NCBI GenBank assembly: GCA_964035545.1 | Contig: OZ037765.1 | Coordinates: 19,090,698 to 19,154,697, forward strand | Length of the DNA stretch: 64,000 nucleotides | DNA from: Bugula neritina | Taxonomy: Eukaryota > Bryozoa > Gymnolaemata > Cheilostomatida > Bugulidae | Direction of reading: 5' to 3' | In this document: positions 38,701 to 48,957 of the stretch, piece by piece | How positions within the stretch are numbered: the stretch's first letter is position 1 | How the letters are laid out: every line of letters starts with the position of its first letter | Position numbers and translations under genes: made by a program | The notes under the pieces: model-generated | Told to the model about the DNA's origin: nothing | The model's database searches: none | The model's input: only the letters and a program-made list of their open reading frames with translations

Positions 38701-39879
38701 TCTGGTTTATTCATGATCTTTTTGAACAGGGGAGGGGGGTTGAATTATTTTAACCAAGAGCATGGCATACACTGCAACTTACATTTAATTATTTGCAATA
38801 CAATATAACCTAACTTAAAAGAACTAAAAAGCAATTAATAGTTGTTAACGAAAAACAGTCATCATCTGCTAGTAGGATCTAAATAAATTTAGTAAACGGT
38901 ATTAAGGTCAACTTACAGCATATCCAATACCAACAGATACAGCAGCTGTAAACAGACATGCAGCTTCTAGAGTTGGAACTCCAACTACTGTGAGAGTATC
39001 TTCTCCAGGAGTAAGTCCTAAGGCTAACAAACCTTTTGCATATTCATCAGCCTAAAATATATCTAATTGTATGGTTGAAGAGTTTTATTGACTGGCATAT
39101 AGCACAATTTGCATCTAGTTCGTAATTTTATCTTTTATGAAACAAGCTACACTCTAAGATTTAAGGGCAGACATTTGTAATTTTTCTAAACATTTGCATG
39201 CACAGGTAAGCCTAAAATAGATGCTTGGAGTAACCAAGTAAGCTTTGTTAACCTAAAATACAAATAACTATGAAACAAAAATATATGTTCTACAAACTAG
39301 AAATTATAGAGAAATGGCAATTTTGCTGGAGAAATCTAAGCCTATATAGTATTAAACAATTATAAAGACGTTGAAAGCAAGAAATTTTTACTAAATGTTA
39401 ATCTTTATATAGAAATTATAATGTGTGCCTATAAGTAATTACTTATAGGTAATAGTAGGTACACATTATAACTTTTATAAAGGTAATTACTTTCATTTAC
39501 GATTATAACACAATTTTTTAAAAGATGATTCAATATGTCAATAACATAACACAGAAAGCAAAATAAGCTACTGTAGATAATTTATACCAGCAGAATTGAA
39601 TGTCAAAATACAATCAAAACCACTCAAGCTTCAAGTACTAGTTGTACTAGAACAAGTTCAATGCCCCCACATCAGTAACACCATGTATCAGTAGATTTAA
39701 TATACCTTATGATGGATTTGACTAGCTGTCATTCTCTCCATAGTCTCTAAGTTAACCAACTCTCCATTATTTCCTTCTTTTCTGGCTTTCTCAAACAGTT
39801 GGTAAAGTACCAGATCCTCTTGTACTGGATGTTCAGGATCATGTGTGTTGACATAACTCTTAGTCAGGGGTTCAGACAT
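26710..39879 (-). CDS. Acyl-CoA synthetase-like gene, copy B (complete, 14 exons)
   Basis: AMP-forming acyl-CoA synthetase/ligase (ANL superfamily), the full copy. Exons in transcript order: 39706-39879, 38917-39051, 35772-35929, 34656-34836, 33787-33870, 33328-33494, 32380-32545, 32117-32230, 31544-31692, 30747-30894, 29957-30012, 28755-28818, 27341-27412, 26710-26811. They sum to 1770 nt, i.e. 589 residues plus stop, a normal length for the family. Motifs: FSSGSTGKPKCIVHQH (A3), TEYGLSE (A5), FFKTG-DMG (A7), GRVADAMRFKVFGDVVYPGP (A8), and FPMTGNGRK then TSKKLLK (A10 region) with Arg where the catalytic Lys usually sits. Intron 10 uses a GC donor (TCT|GCAAGT). Start ATG at 39879, MSEPLTKSYVN, with no visible signal peptide. 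Intron 2 carries a 1.7-kb TIR element, and a Copia element sits about 0.9 kb upstream. Confidence 0.88.
27540..27640 (+). repeat. TG-rich repeat followed by a dispersed repeat fragment
   Basis: TGTGTTTG units at about 27538-27566 run into a segment (CAAAGGTGT-GGCCATG...GGGACAAACCCTAAAACAGCT) that matches 54311-54373 with scattered changes. It is a dispersed, probably SINE-like, repeat in intron 12 of copy B. Confidence 0.6.
29485..29640 (+). repeat. LTR-like repeat fragment, related to 53670-53775
   Basis: A palindrome (29484-29504, CATGATGCA-TTT-TGCATCATG) and a second one (CGATGG...CCATCG) precede a stretch with a CCAAT box and AGCTAGCCGG/GACTAGCCGGCAGAG-like phrases shared with 53670-53775. 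The phrase order resembles the 3' LTR of gypsy element 1 (CCAAT box, TAGTTAGCAGC, CTAGAGTGTG). It may be a solo-LTR relic; the ends are not defined. It lies in intron 11 of copy B. Confidence 0.35.
36149..36222 (-). repeat. tRNA-derived repeat unit
   Basis: Single reverse-strand member of the same family as 5309-5860: box B (GAATCGAACTAGAGACC), the CTTGCAAG anticodon-like arm and box A-like GTGCGCTAACCATTACA. It lies in intron 2 of copy B, beside the TIR element. Confidence 0.7.
36345..38090. mobile_element. Non-autonomous DNA transposon with long TIRs
   Basis: The ends are inverted copies of each other for about 180 bp (36345-36527 versus 37913-38090), starting ATAGAGGGGTTTCAAACATC and continuing through TTGTCTCCCCCTAAAGGTAT. 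Both ends are flanked by TA, as in Tc1/mariner-type insertion. The interior of about 1.4 kb is AT-rich and holds no transposase frame that I can find, so it would depend on another element. It lies in intron 2 of copy B. A shared GCCT/GGAATT at the flanks makes the exact ends slightly uncertain. Confidence 0.75.
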
Positions 39880-40758
39880 TTTTTCAACCAGAAGTTAATT
39901 ATCCTAATGATCAAAAAGTAACAACTTTTGAAATACAAAAATATCTAACACAAGTTGATAAACTTAATCTTTGTTATTGATAACAGTTTTCTAATCAAAG
40001 CCAAAATCAAAATTTAAAAGTAAAATTATTGTAGGCCTATAAGCTCAAATTATCAGTCAGCATAATCACAGTAATAAATTGGCTTCAAAAAAAGAAACTG
40101 CATGCCAGAACCAAGCACTGTGTACCCAATGAATTCGTACTGTAACTGAATAATCAACTTGCTTACTATAACACATGGTGGTCATTTCATTGTGATGTCT
40201 GTTGACAAAGGTTAACTTGAGGTTTTTTATTGACTAGTTAACTGTTTACTTAACATGATTTGTTGTAACCTCTGAACTTATTGAGTTCATTGGTTGTAAC
40301 GCCCACTAAACGATATGCCACACATTGATAACAGAAACCACAGTATGAATTTCAAGCTATTGCAATATTTATTTTTAATCTACAAAGCATTGGCTTGAAT
40401 GAATCTGAAGCTTGCAGGTGACAAACAGCTTATTGTGCTATCCCTTCTAGCTGTGACAGTATGAAGCTGCTCTGGGCATAATATAAAAATAGCCAAGTTA
40501 TTCCTGAATATTGACCAGTAGGCCTATAAAGGGAGGGGTGAAATTATAGGCCTGATTGTTTGGTAGTCAATTGAATTTAACAACTCTTAAGTAGGCATAT
40601 TGCAATATAAAAGAATTCAGAATGTGTAACTTATATGATTTAGCTTTTATATAGCTAATGACTCTAGCAATGAGTTATAAAATTGGAATAACAAATATTG
40701 TGAAGCTGTACCCGAACGTAAGCAGCGCTGTTTTTTAAATTATAAGTAATCATGTAAT
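39880..40758. other. Upstream region of acyl-CoA synthetase copy B
   Basis: Probably the promoter and 5' UTR of copy B (minus strand). A possible 5' UTR splice acceptor (ATCATTAG) lies about 24 bp before the ATG. No core promoter element is recognisable. The Copia element begins at 40759. Confidence 0.4.
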
Positions 40759-41054
40759 TGTTGAGCTAGAGGCTGATGCCATCTTTGTAATGTTAATTAT
40801 TGTGATTAAATAAGTAGAGTTGTAATTCACAGAACCATTATATTTTATGTATATTGAGGAAGAGGAAAAAGAAAAGAATTGTGGGTAATATAATAATAAA
40901 AAGACTGATTACAACATATTGTGAGTTATCCACACTTGCTATTTAGATATAAGAGAAAAGATAATTACTAACATGAGTGTTTTAATAGCATTGGTAATAT
41001 TATGTGAATATTATATGCATTGTCATTAGAGCGGAAGATTGCATTCTATCAACA
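40759..41054 (-). repeat. 3' LTR of the Copia element
   Basis: Equal in length to 45100-45395, with two substitutions near 40950 (AGATATAAG against AGACATACG). The pol stop codon TGA lies inside this LTR. Confidence 0.97.
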
Positions 41055-44000
41055 CGCCCCCTCAATCTGTAGCTGGGTAACAGCATTTTGATGCAAGATT
41101 GCTCCTAATGGTTTGGTTAGGATGTCAGCTTTATTTTCATCAGTGCGGATGTAGTCATACACAATAGCTGATTGCTGTCTAATGAAGTGGTAGCGAATGT
41201 CAATGTGTTTAGTGCGACTATGTTGTCCTGGTCTGTCATCAGTAAGTGAAATGGCTCCTTGGTTATCACAGTGCAGTGTGGTGACATCTGGTTGAAACAT
41301 ATTTATAGAGTTGCAGAATGTGCGAAGGTATAGCAACTCTTTGGTAGCATCTGCTAAAGCCATGTACTCTGCCTCACAAGATGACAGAGCAACTGTTGGT
41401 TGCTTCTTGGTTTTCCAGCAAATTGGTGCTCCTCCTAAAGTGACTACGTAGCCAGTTGTAGAGCGTCGGTCTTCCACGTCACCTGCCCAGTCAGAGTCTG
41501 CATATCCTACTGGTTTCCCATCTGTTGGGGTGTAGGTAATCGTGTATTGCTTTGTCCCTTGAATGTAGCGTAGCAGCCTTTTCACAGCAGCTACATGTGT
41601 TGGGCTTGGTCTATCAAGGTATTGTGATAGCTTGGAAACTATCCAGCTAATGTCGGGTCGTGTTCCGGTCATCAAGTATATCAGGCTTCCAATAGCTTGG
41701 CGATATGGGAACTGTTGTTTGATAAATTCGTTGTGTTCTTCATCTGTTGCTTTTTTCAATACAAGTCTTTTTTCTGCGGAAGTAGCAGCTGGCTTGCATT
41801 TGTTCATTTTAAATCTGTTGAGGATTGACTCAGCGTAGCGTTCTTGGCTGATCTGGAAATTTCCATTCTTAAGTCTTTTGAAGTCAATTCCTAGAAACCA
41901 GTTGATTTCTCCACGATCATCCATTTTGAATTTGTTGTTCAGCATTTCCTTTGTGGTGCCAATCAGTTCTAGGTTGTTGCAGGCTATTATAATGTCGTCT
42001 ACCCAGAATAAGATGATTATCTGGTCACAGTTTTCTGCATGGTAAGTGTAGACGCATTGATCACTTTGGTTCGGTGTGAATCCCTGTTCTTTAAGGAAGT
42101 CGGTCAGTGTGCTGTGCCAATTCCTGCCACTTTGCTTTAGTCCATAGAGAGACTTTTTAAGATGACAAGTGAGAGGAGTTCCATTAGAGTCTGTCTGTTC
42201 GTATCCTGGAGGTTGTTGAACATAGATGTCCTTGTCAATTGGTGTGTTTAGATAGGCGCCCTTGACATCCATTTGATGTAGGTGTAATCCCTCGTTGGCA
42301 GCTTGTTGTAACAGTGTACGGATACTAACAAATCGTGTAGTCGGTGAGAAGGTCTCCTCGTAATCAATACCGTGTACTTGTGTAAAACCCTTGGCAACAT
42401 AGCGTGCTTTGTATTGTAGTTCACCGGCAGTTTTTCCTTGCTTCAGGGTGTAAACCCAACGTCCTTGTGTTTCAGTGCGGTTGTCAGGTAGATGTGTAAG
42501 TTCCCAGGTCTCGTTGTTGTTGAGTGTTGTGACTTCGTTGTCCATAGCTGCTTTCCACTTGTCAGAATTTTCAGAGTTGATGGCTTCATCATATGAGGAT
42601 GGGATGAGTTGTGTAGCAGCGTAGGCGTAGTCAACTGTAGCCATGGTGTAGTAATCAGCAAAGTGTTTGGGTGGTCCAGCATTGCGTTTTGGTCTGTCAG
42701 CTGGAATTGTTGGAGTTGTCTGCTCACCGTCGGTAGCTTGCTCTGTTTGGATTGGTGTAGTGTGTTCTTTGTCAGTATGTTCAAAGTCAGTAGGTGTGAT
42801 GTCAGTAATGTCAGTGTCTTGATGTATGTGTATGTTGCGTGTAGTCAGTATGTTATTGTTTTTGCTACTCAATACATAGTATGCTTGGTTTAATGAGTTG
42901 ATGCCCAAGAAGGTGCCGTGCTGACCACGTGCATCGAACTTCTGTTTTTGGCCCTCGATGTAGAATGTACACTTCAAGCCGAATTTGTGTATGTGCTTCA
43001 TGTCTGGTTTTCTCCCAGTGAACATCTCGTAAGCAGTGGCTCCAGTGCATCTTTGATAGGCACGATTCCTCAAGTATTGGGCGTAGCGAACAGCGTAAGA
43101 CCAGTAGGACTTGTGTAAAAAAGAGTCAGATATCAGACATCGGGCCATCTCTAACAAGCTTCGCCATGTCCGTTCAGCTTTTCCGTTCTGATAGGGAGTG
43201 TAGAGAGCAGTAGTGGAGTGTTTTATGCCATTGTTCTGTAGAACAGTTTGAAATGTAGCGCTGACATATTCTCCACCATTATCACTGTGTATTTCTCTTA
43301 TTTTTCCAATAGGGGCTACGTCAGCAATGAGCCTTTTTAGGGCAGTCGTCGCTTTGTCTTTTGTGCGTAGGGTGTAGACAAATAGCATGCTAGTGTATTC
43401 ATCTACAAAGTTTATCACATATCTGTGTCCTTCACGTGATGTAGGTTCTATCGGTCCGCATATATCTGTATGCACACGCTCCAGAGGTTTTGTAGCATGT
43501 TTTGGAGTAATGTCCTCTGACTTTGGTTGTCGCGTAATTTTGTTTTCTGTACAAACTTGGCAATTTATGGTTTGTTTGGTGTTTGTAACTTTCATTCCAT
43601 GTGTCACTTTCTCCAAGGATAGAATGTCGTCATAGTTCATGTGTCCTAAGGTTAGGTGCCATTCATGAAGGGTTTTGACTGTGAAAGTTGTGTTAGTTGA
43701 GTATGTATTCTCAGTTTTTGCAGTTTTTGTCAAGTTAGCTGTCTGAGGCTCAGTAGTAATTGGGTGGTCAAGTGTGAGGTCAGTCATAGCTGTTGCACTC
43801 TGCTGTATAGCATCTGTAAGCAAAAAAAACAAATTCCCTTCTCTGATGAAATTGAAAGTTGTGTTGTGTGAGGTCAGGTTAGCAGTATTTTTAGTAAATG
43901 TTACTGTACCTCCTGCGTCTGTTGCAGTTCTTACTGAGAATAAGCTTGCTGGGAATTCTGGTGCTAGCAGAGCATTCATGAGTTTGACTGTATGGGGCGT

Positions 44001-45123
44001 GCTTTTGTTATCCAGTATGGTGTATTCAGCTGCTCCTCTTGCTATAGCCAGTGTGTTGCTGCTGTGACCATCAGCGAGTTGTATATAATGTTTGTTTGGG
44101 CCAAAGTCTGGGTCATAGCTTGTAAAATGTCTTTTGTCATTGACAATGGGGCAAGTGGCTCCACAGTCAACTAGTAGTTTGTCTCTTGTCAAGTTTTGTC
44201 TGGGTGATTTGTGTGTAGTTGTGTCAGCGTGTGTTGGAGTAGCAGTAAATAAAAAGTTTGTCATTTGATGTTGGTGTGTTGATGTTTGCAGTGCACTCTG
44301 TGTTTTCTTCTTCTGAAAACATACGCTTTCAACATGTCCATTTTTGTGAAAGAAGTTGCAGGTGAGTTTAGACTTCGATCTGCATTCTTTGGTGCTGTGG
44401 TTGGCGCGTCCACATGAGAGGCATTGTTTGTTGCCTGGCTGAGAGTTACGTCGTGTCTGTGAGTGTATTTGTGGCTTGTATTTATAGTCTTCTTTAGCTG
44501 CTAGTGCTGTAGAATGTGCGGTAGCTCTGATAGATTCAGTGTTAGCATGGTTGTGTAGAGCGGCTTTAAATTTTTTTAATGTCTTTTTTGATTCAATTTG
44601 TGTGTGAACTACCACAAATGAATTATAAGACGCAGGCAGTCCTTTTAATAGCATAGCGATCACTAAATTATCAGATATGGTCTCACCTGCTAGCCTGAGT
44701 CCTGTAGCAGCATTTTCAGCGCGTATTAGGTAGTCAGTCACGTCTTCAGTGTCAGTCATAGTAATGGTAGTTAGAATTTCATAGAGTGTCATGATGCGAG
44801 GTTTTTCTGTGCTGGCATAATGGTCCCTCAGAATTTTCAGAGCATCACGTCCATTGTTCTCACCATCATTTATGATGAGTTGAAGTGATTTTTTCATCCA
44901 ATACTTGTACCAACTCAGCATATGCTCTTCTGTTTTTCTTATTGAAATCTGTGTCCTCAGTTTCATCATTTGATAGGGGAAGAATGGCCTTGTGTACTCC
45001 ACTGTCCAGTGTGTATAAGTAATTTATGAATCTTGTTTCCCAGATTTTATAAGCTGTAGAGTCTCCATTAAATTGTAGTTTGCTCCTGGGCCCATAACCT
45101 GTTGAGCTAGAGGCTGATGCCAT
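41049..45123 (-). CDS. gag-pol: Copia Gag-Pol polyprotein, broken by one frameshift
   Basis: Single Gag-Pol frame whose first part (ATG at 45121-45123, or 45169-45171) is out of frame with the rest: the break is an A6 run at 44889-44894. Numbering the long frame from 45002: UBN2-type gag to about 160; zinc knuckle C194-x2-C-x4-H-x4-C207; a second knuckle (215-228) with Phe at its second Cys; protease LLVDCGAT (D279); integrase HHCC at H449, H454, C481, C484 and DDE D513, D574, E610; reverse transcriptase with DVKGAYLN (D912) and WVDD (1001-1003); RNase H ADSDWAGD, SSCEAEYM, HCDNQGA. Apart from the break and the knuckle change, the motifs look intact. The start codon lies in the 5' LTR and the stop TGA in the 3' LTR, so the coding frame fills the whole interior. 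Confidence 0.95.
41055..41067 (-). promoter_or_regulatory. Polypurine tract of the Copia element
   Basis: On the minus strand ATTGAGGGGGCG directly abuts the 3' LTR start TGTTGA. It would prime plus-strand DNA synthesis; it is also translated (Ile-Glu-Gly-Ala). Confidence 0.8.
45086..45099 (-). promoter_or_regulatory. Primer-binding site matching the initiator-Met tRNA anticodon arm
   Basis: On the minus strand GGTTATGGGCCCAG follows the 5' LTR without a gap. It is complementary to CTGGGCCCATAACC, the anticodon stem-loop of animal initiator Met tRNA, rather than to the tRNA 3' end. Drosophila copia uses such an internal, half-tRNA primer. The site is also translated within gag (Gly-Tyr-Gly-Pro). 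Confidence 0.85.
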
Positions 45124-45395
45124 CTTTGTAATGTTAATTATTGTGATTAAATAAGTAGAGTTGTAATTCACAGAACCATTATATTTTATGTATATTGAGG
45201 AAGAGGAAAAAGAAAAGAATTGTGGGTAATATAATAATAAAAAGACTGATTACAACATATTGTGAGTTATCCACACTTGCTATTTAGACATACGAGAAAA
45301 GATAATTACTAACATGAGTGTTTTAATAGCATTGGTAATATTATGTGAATATTATATGCATTGTCATTAGAGCGGAAGATTGCATTCTATCAACA
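45100..45395 (-). repeat. 5' LTR of the Copia element
   Basis: Begins TGTTGATAGAATGC and ends CTCTAGCTCAACA on the minus strand. It holds the gag start codon near its inner end, so that end of the LTR is both non-coding control DNA and coding DNA. Confidence 0.97.
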
Positions 45396-45400
45396 GTAAT

Positions 45401-47135
45401 GTAGTTAAATAAAAAACACACTGATGCAGTTTTCTACCAGTTTGTCTTTGCCAAGTTTATTTTCTGAGTTTTTTTTTAATTGAAAACAAATCACTATTTA
45501 ATGTTTCGTCATACACCAATGGCAATTGTATTAGGTTAGAAAATAATTATGATAGTGCAGAACTAAATAATCATTGCTGTCTAGAGTTTTAATTGTAGTC
45601 TATAAGTTGTGGTTAACATAGCATAATGGTTGCTTCAATTTTAAATACTAGTCTTCAACTCTTAATTTATCACTCACTAAATATAGACCAAAGTTTAGCA
45701 GTGCTCCAAATTTACAAGCTACTTCAGCTATAATAAGTTACTGTAACAAGTAATAGGTTATTGTACATATAACTAGTTTATGTATTCTGAAATGAAGAAA
45801 TCAACATTTCATAAATAAAATTCCAAATTTAATTAAGAGATAGGTATACTATGAATGTTCAACCGCCACGAATTCGTGTGGTGCAATTTTCTACATCTCA
45901 TAACAACATATAAGTTAACTTAAATAATTATAGAATCTACTTGTAATGGCTTTCATCTAGAATACATAAAATACTTTTTATACTATTTAAGTTTGCTGCA
46001 CATATATCCAATTACAATCTTTCATGCATACATTGCTTTTATTTCAAAGCTTTATTTATATTTGAGACATGCAAGAAACAGTACAAAACCTCAAATTTAT
46101 ATGTTGATGACATTTCAAAGTTTGAAAGACAATATGCATATGTAAGTCTTTTAATAAAAAGTTACATATAATGGCCCATACAAACAAATTTAAGATAATT
46201 GCGTGTATATATAAAAAGGGTAACTTACTTTTAAGTTAAATGCTTCAGGACACAGTCATGTGATAGCTGTTAGTGAGCTAGCAAACAATTATAGCTCATG
46301 CTCTTTTGATAAACTGCAGTTTCATCCTCATAGCATTTTATCAGCACCGTAACATAATCTTAAATGTACACTCTTATCAACTGCGATAGCACTGTGACAA
46401 TTCATTTGCAATAAACCCCAAGAAAACAACACAAAAAAAGAACTAATTTGAAACCATCACGTTTGTTTGAGGTGTTTCATGATGAAATTAATAAATTTTT
46501 CAGAAATAATTTATCTATCACTGTAGAGATTTCCATAAAAGATTTTTTGAAAAAGTCCGGTATAAACAATTATGCCTAAAATTAGTACATCAATTGTCGA
46601 AATATTAGCAGAAATATCCTGCAAGTGTTTTGTATAATATTTTAACCAAAGGGATGGTTTTAAAATTATTTTTTACTATTTGTTTGAGGCTAAATACTGG
46701 GGAGATTTCCTGATATTACTGGGGTCGACTCTATAACTGATATGTACAAGTATTTATTTTAGATTACGCTATACCTGCCAGTCTGATATGAAAGGTCAGT
46801 TTGTAGGCCTGTGAAGTAGTGTATAATGACAATGCATGTAAGTTAATCTTTTCTAACTAAAAATGTCTTATATATAGTCTAACAATTTCACCATAATAAA
46901 TACCAATAAGCAAAAATGTGTTTAAAAGACTAATTTTCTATATTTAAACAAAAGTAAAATATGGTACTGATTAACATGCAGTACTAACGTGTTCAACAAG
47001 ACACATTAGCTGTCCTTGGTATGAAGTCCTTATATGACTCAAATGCTCTCTGAATATAGGTGCAGTGTTTCACTAGCATTTTATATTCATTAAAAGCATC
47101 TTGTATATACTCTGTAAAGCTTAGCAAGTTTGTAT
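45401..47135. other. AT-rich region upstream of the Copia insertion
   Basis: No supported gene. Before the Copia insertion this was continuous with 40758, the upstream region of copy B. An in-phase N-terminal exon for copy B was searched for by eye and not found. Confidence 0.4.
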
Positions 47136-47273
47136 ATATATGTATATATGTATATATGTATATATGTATATATGTATATATGTATATATGTATATATGTA
47201 TATATGTATATATGTATATATGTGTATATGTATATATGTATATGTATATGTATATATGTATATGTATATATAT
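47136..47273. repeat. TGTATATA octanucleotide microsatellite
   Basis: About 17 near-perfect TGTATATA units with a few TGTATATG/TGTATG variants at the right end. All open frames across it are repeat artefacts. Confidence 0.95.
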
Positions 47274-47701
47274 AGCAAGTACTCAAGTACTCAATCATTG
47301 TAACGGTTTTTGGAAATACCGTCACAATGATTCTGTGAAATAAAGTGTGCCTCCTAAATTTTGCTCTTTATGTTTTTTAGTCAAATTGGAGAGGACACAA
47401 TTCAACATGCACATCTGTTATTTTATTAAGTCATTACAAGAAAAGGTACGCCAACTAACTCACTCTCTCTTAATACCTGCTTGCTTTTGCACTTCCACTT
47501 ATTTCATTTACCAAAAAATTATCTTGTAAATTAGTTACATCTTTTAGGTTGTGAAATTCTTAAAATAGCATGAAAATAGTGAGGTTTAAACCTTGGCTAC
47601 ACCAACTATTGATGTCTTTATTGATGATTGAAGTTACATGAGTTTATTATTCCTAATTTTTAGACTTATCTAAACTCTAAAGTATTGAAAACTATCAACA
47701 G

Positions 47702-48718
47702 AGGACGACCCCGTATCACCCGCAAGGGAACGGGGTTGTGGAGCAGAACAACCGAATGCTGGGGGACTCACTGAGAAGCTTGCTTATCGGTAGGAGCCAG
47801 GAAGAGTGGGACATGGTGCTGCCGCAAATCATGCGAGCTTACCGTAGTACCCCTCACTTCAGTACACTGGAGACCCTTAATTTTCTCATGCTGGGGAGAG
47901 AAACCAGGGTTCCTGAGCACGTAACCTATCATGTTCCGGCTCCCGAGAGCAACGTCCACGACTACGTTGACAAGCTTGTAAAACGCATGGGGACGGCTCA
48001 CGAGGTGCTACGTGAGCAGCAATGGCAGATCAGAAGTGGTGACTCTGACGACCCCCCCCCCTTGTATAAGGTGGGAGACTGGGTCTGGATGACCAGTCAT
48101 CGCCGGCGACGCGGACAGGCAGCTAAGTTGCAGCCGAAGTTCGTGGGTCCCTACTGCGTGATTGAGGTGATGCCTAATCACACCTATAAAGTGGAACAGT
48201 CTGGACAAGTGTCGGTCCAGAACGAAGCACGGCTGAAACCTCACTGGGCGAGTCCTGATGCAGCAGGTCAAGCACCTCCTCTCTTAGAGCCAGCTAGACG
48301 CTCTCCTATGAGGGGGCGAGGCATGGCGTATAGGGAGATAGAGGAGATACTGCAAGATCAGGACGGGGCAGCCGACGCGCCGCCCGACCCGCCCCGACCA
48401 CCTCCACCCCAGGAGGAGGAGGCCGACTCACCAGAAGACCTGTCTGAGCCGGCCCCACCACCTGTGGAGCCGTTTGACAGGCCTATCGCCCCGGATGAGA
48501 TGGAAATTCCTCAAAATCATGAGGAAGAAGCAGCTGGGGGAGGACCACCCGTACTGGTAGACCCCCCCCCCGTACTGGAAACACCACCAGTGGTGGAAGA
48601 GTCACCAGCAGCAGCAAATTCCCCGGTACCGTTGGAACGTAGCCAACGTACCAGGGCGCCACCATCTTATTTGCGAGACTTCTTGTGTGACTTGGTCGAC
48701 ATGCACAGTATTCTGTAG
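47702..48718 (+). pseudogene. pol: Gypsy element 2 integrase C-terminal fragment and pol tail
   Basis: The frame opens with RTTPYHPQGNGVVEQNNR, the last part of the integrase core including its catalytic Glu, then runs through the GPY/chromo-like segment (FVGPYCVIEVMPNHTYKVE) and a long Pro/Glu-rich tail to a stop at 48716-48718. Everything upstream (RT, RNase H, rest of integrase) is missing, so it cannot act alone. The remaining frame is open. The tail ends ERSQRTRAPPSYLRDFLCD, matching the end of element 1 pol, so this basic PPxYLxDFxCD phrase is conserved although the tail before it is not. Confidence 0.9.
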
Positions 48719-48957
48719 CATCTCGACATGCACAAAGAAGTCTGGGGGCGAGATAGTTGATAACATGCTACCTAGTGGCGGATCGAATAGGTCAGCCGGG
48801 GGTCAGCAGAGCGTAGCCAATTCAACAGCGTATAGGGTGTTACATAACCACTCTAGCTGTGAGCGCTCTTTTCAATTACAACCAGCAAACAGGCAGCACG
48901 TCTTTTGCAGTAAACAATTTGGCTACTACGAGCCCTAAGAAAACAGGCAGCAACATT

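Larger units (their letters stand above)
40759..45395 (-). mobile_element. Complete Copia (Ty1/copia) LTR retrotransposon
   Basis: Two 296-bp LTRs (40759-41054 and 45100-45395) begin TG and end CA, and differ at only two bases. The element is flanked by a perfect 5-bp target duplication GTAAT (40754-40758 and 45396-45400). It runs on the minus strand, so the right LTR is the 5' LTR. It has a primer site, a polypurine tract and all gag-pol domains. One gag frameshift keeps this copy from encoding the full polyprotein, but it looks recent. Confidence 0.97.

Noticed and set aside
41632-44174. Plus-strand ORFs across the Copia element
   Set aside because: Antisense shadows of the intact minus-strand gag-pol motifs.
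47060-47343. Tyr/Ile-rich ORFs on both strands
   Set aside because: Products of the TGTATATA microsatellite.
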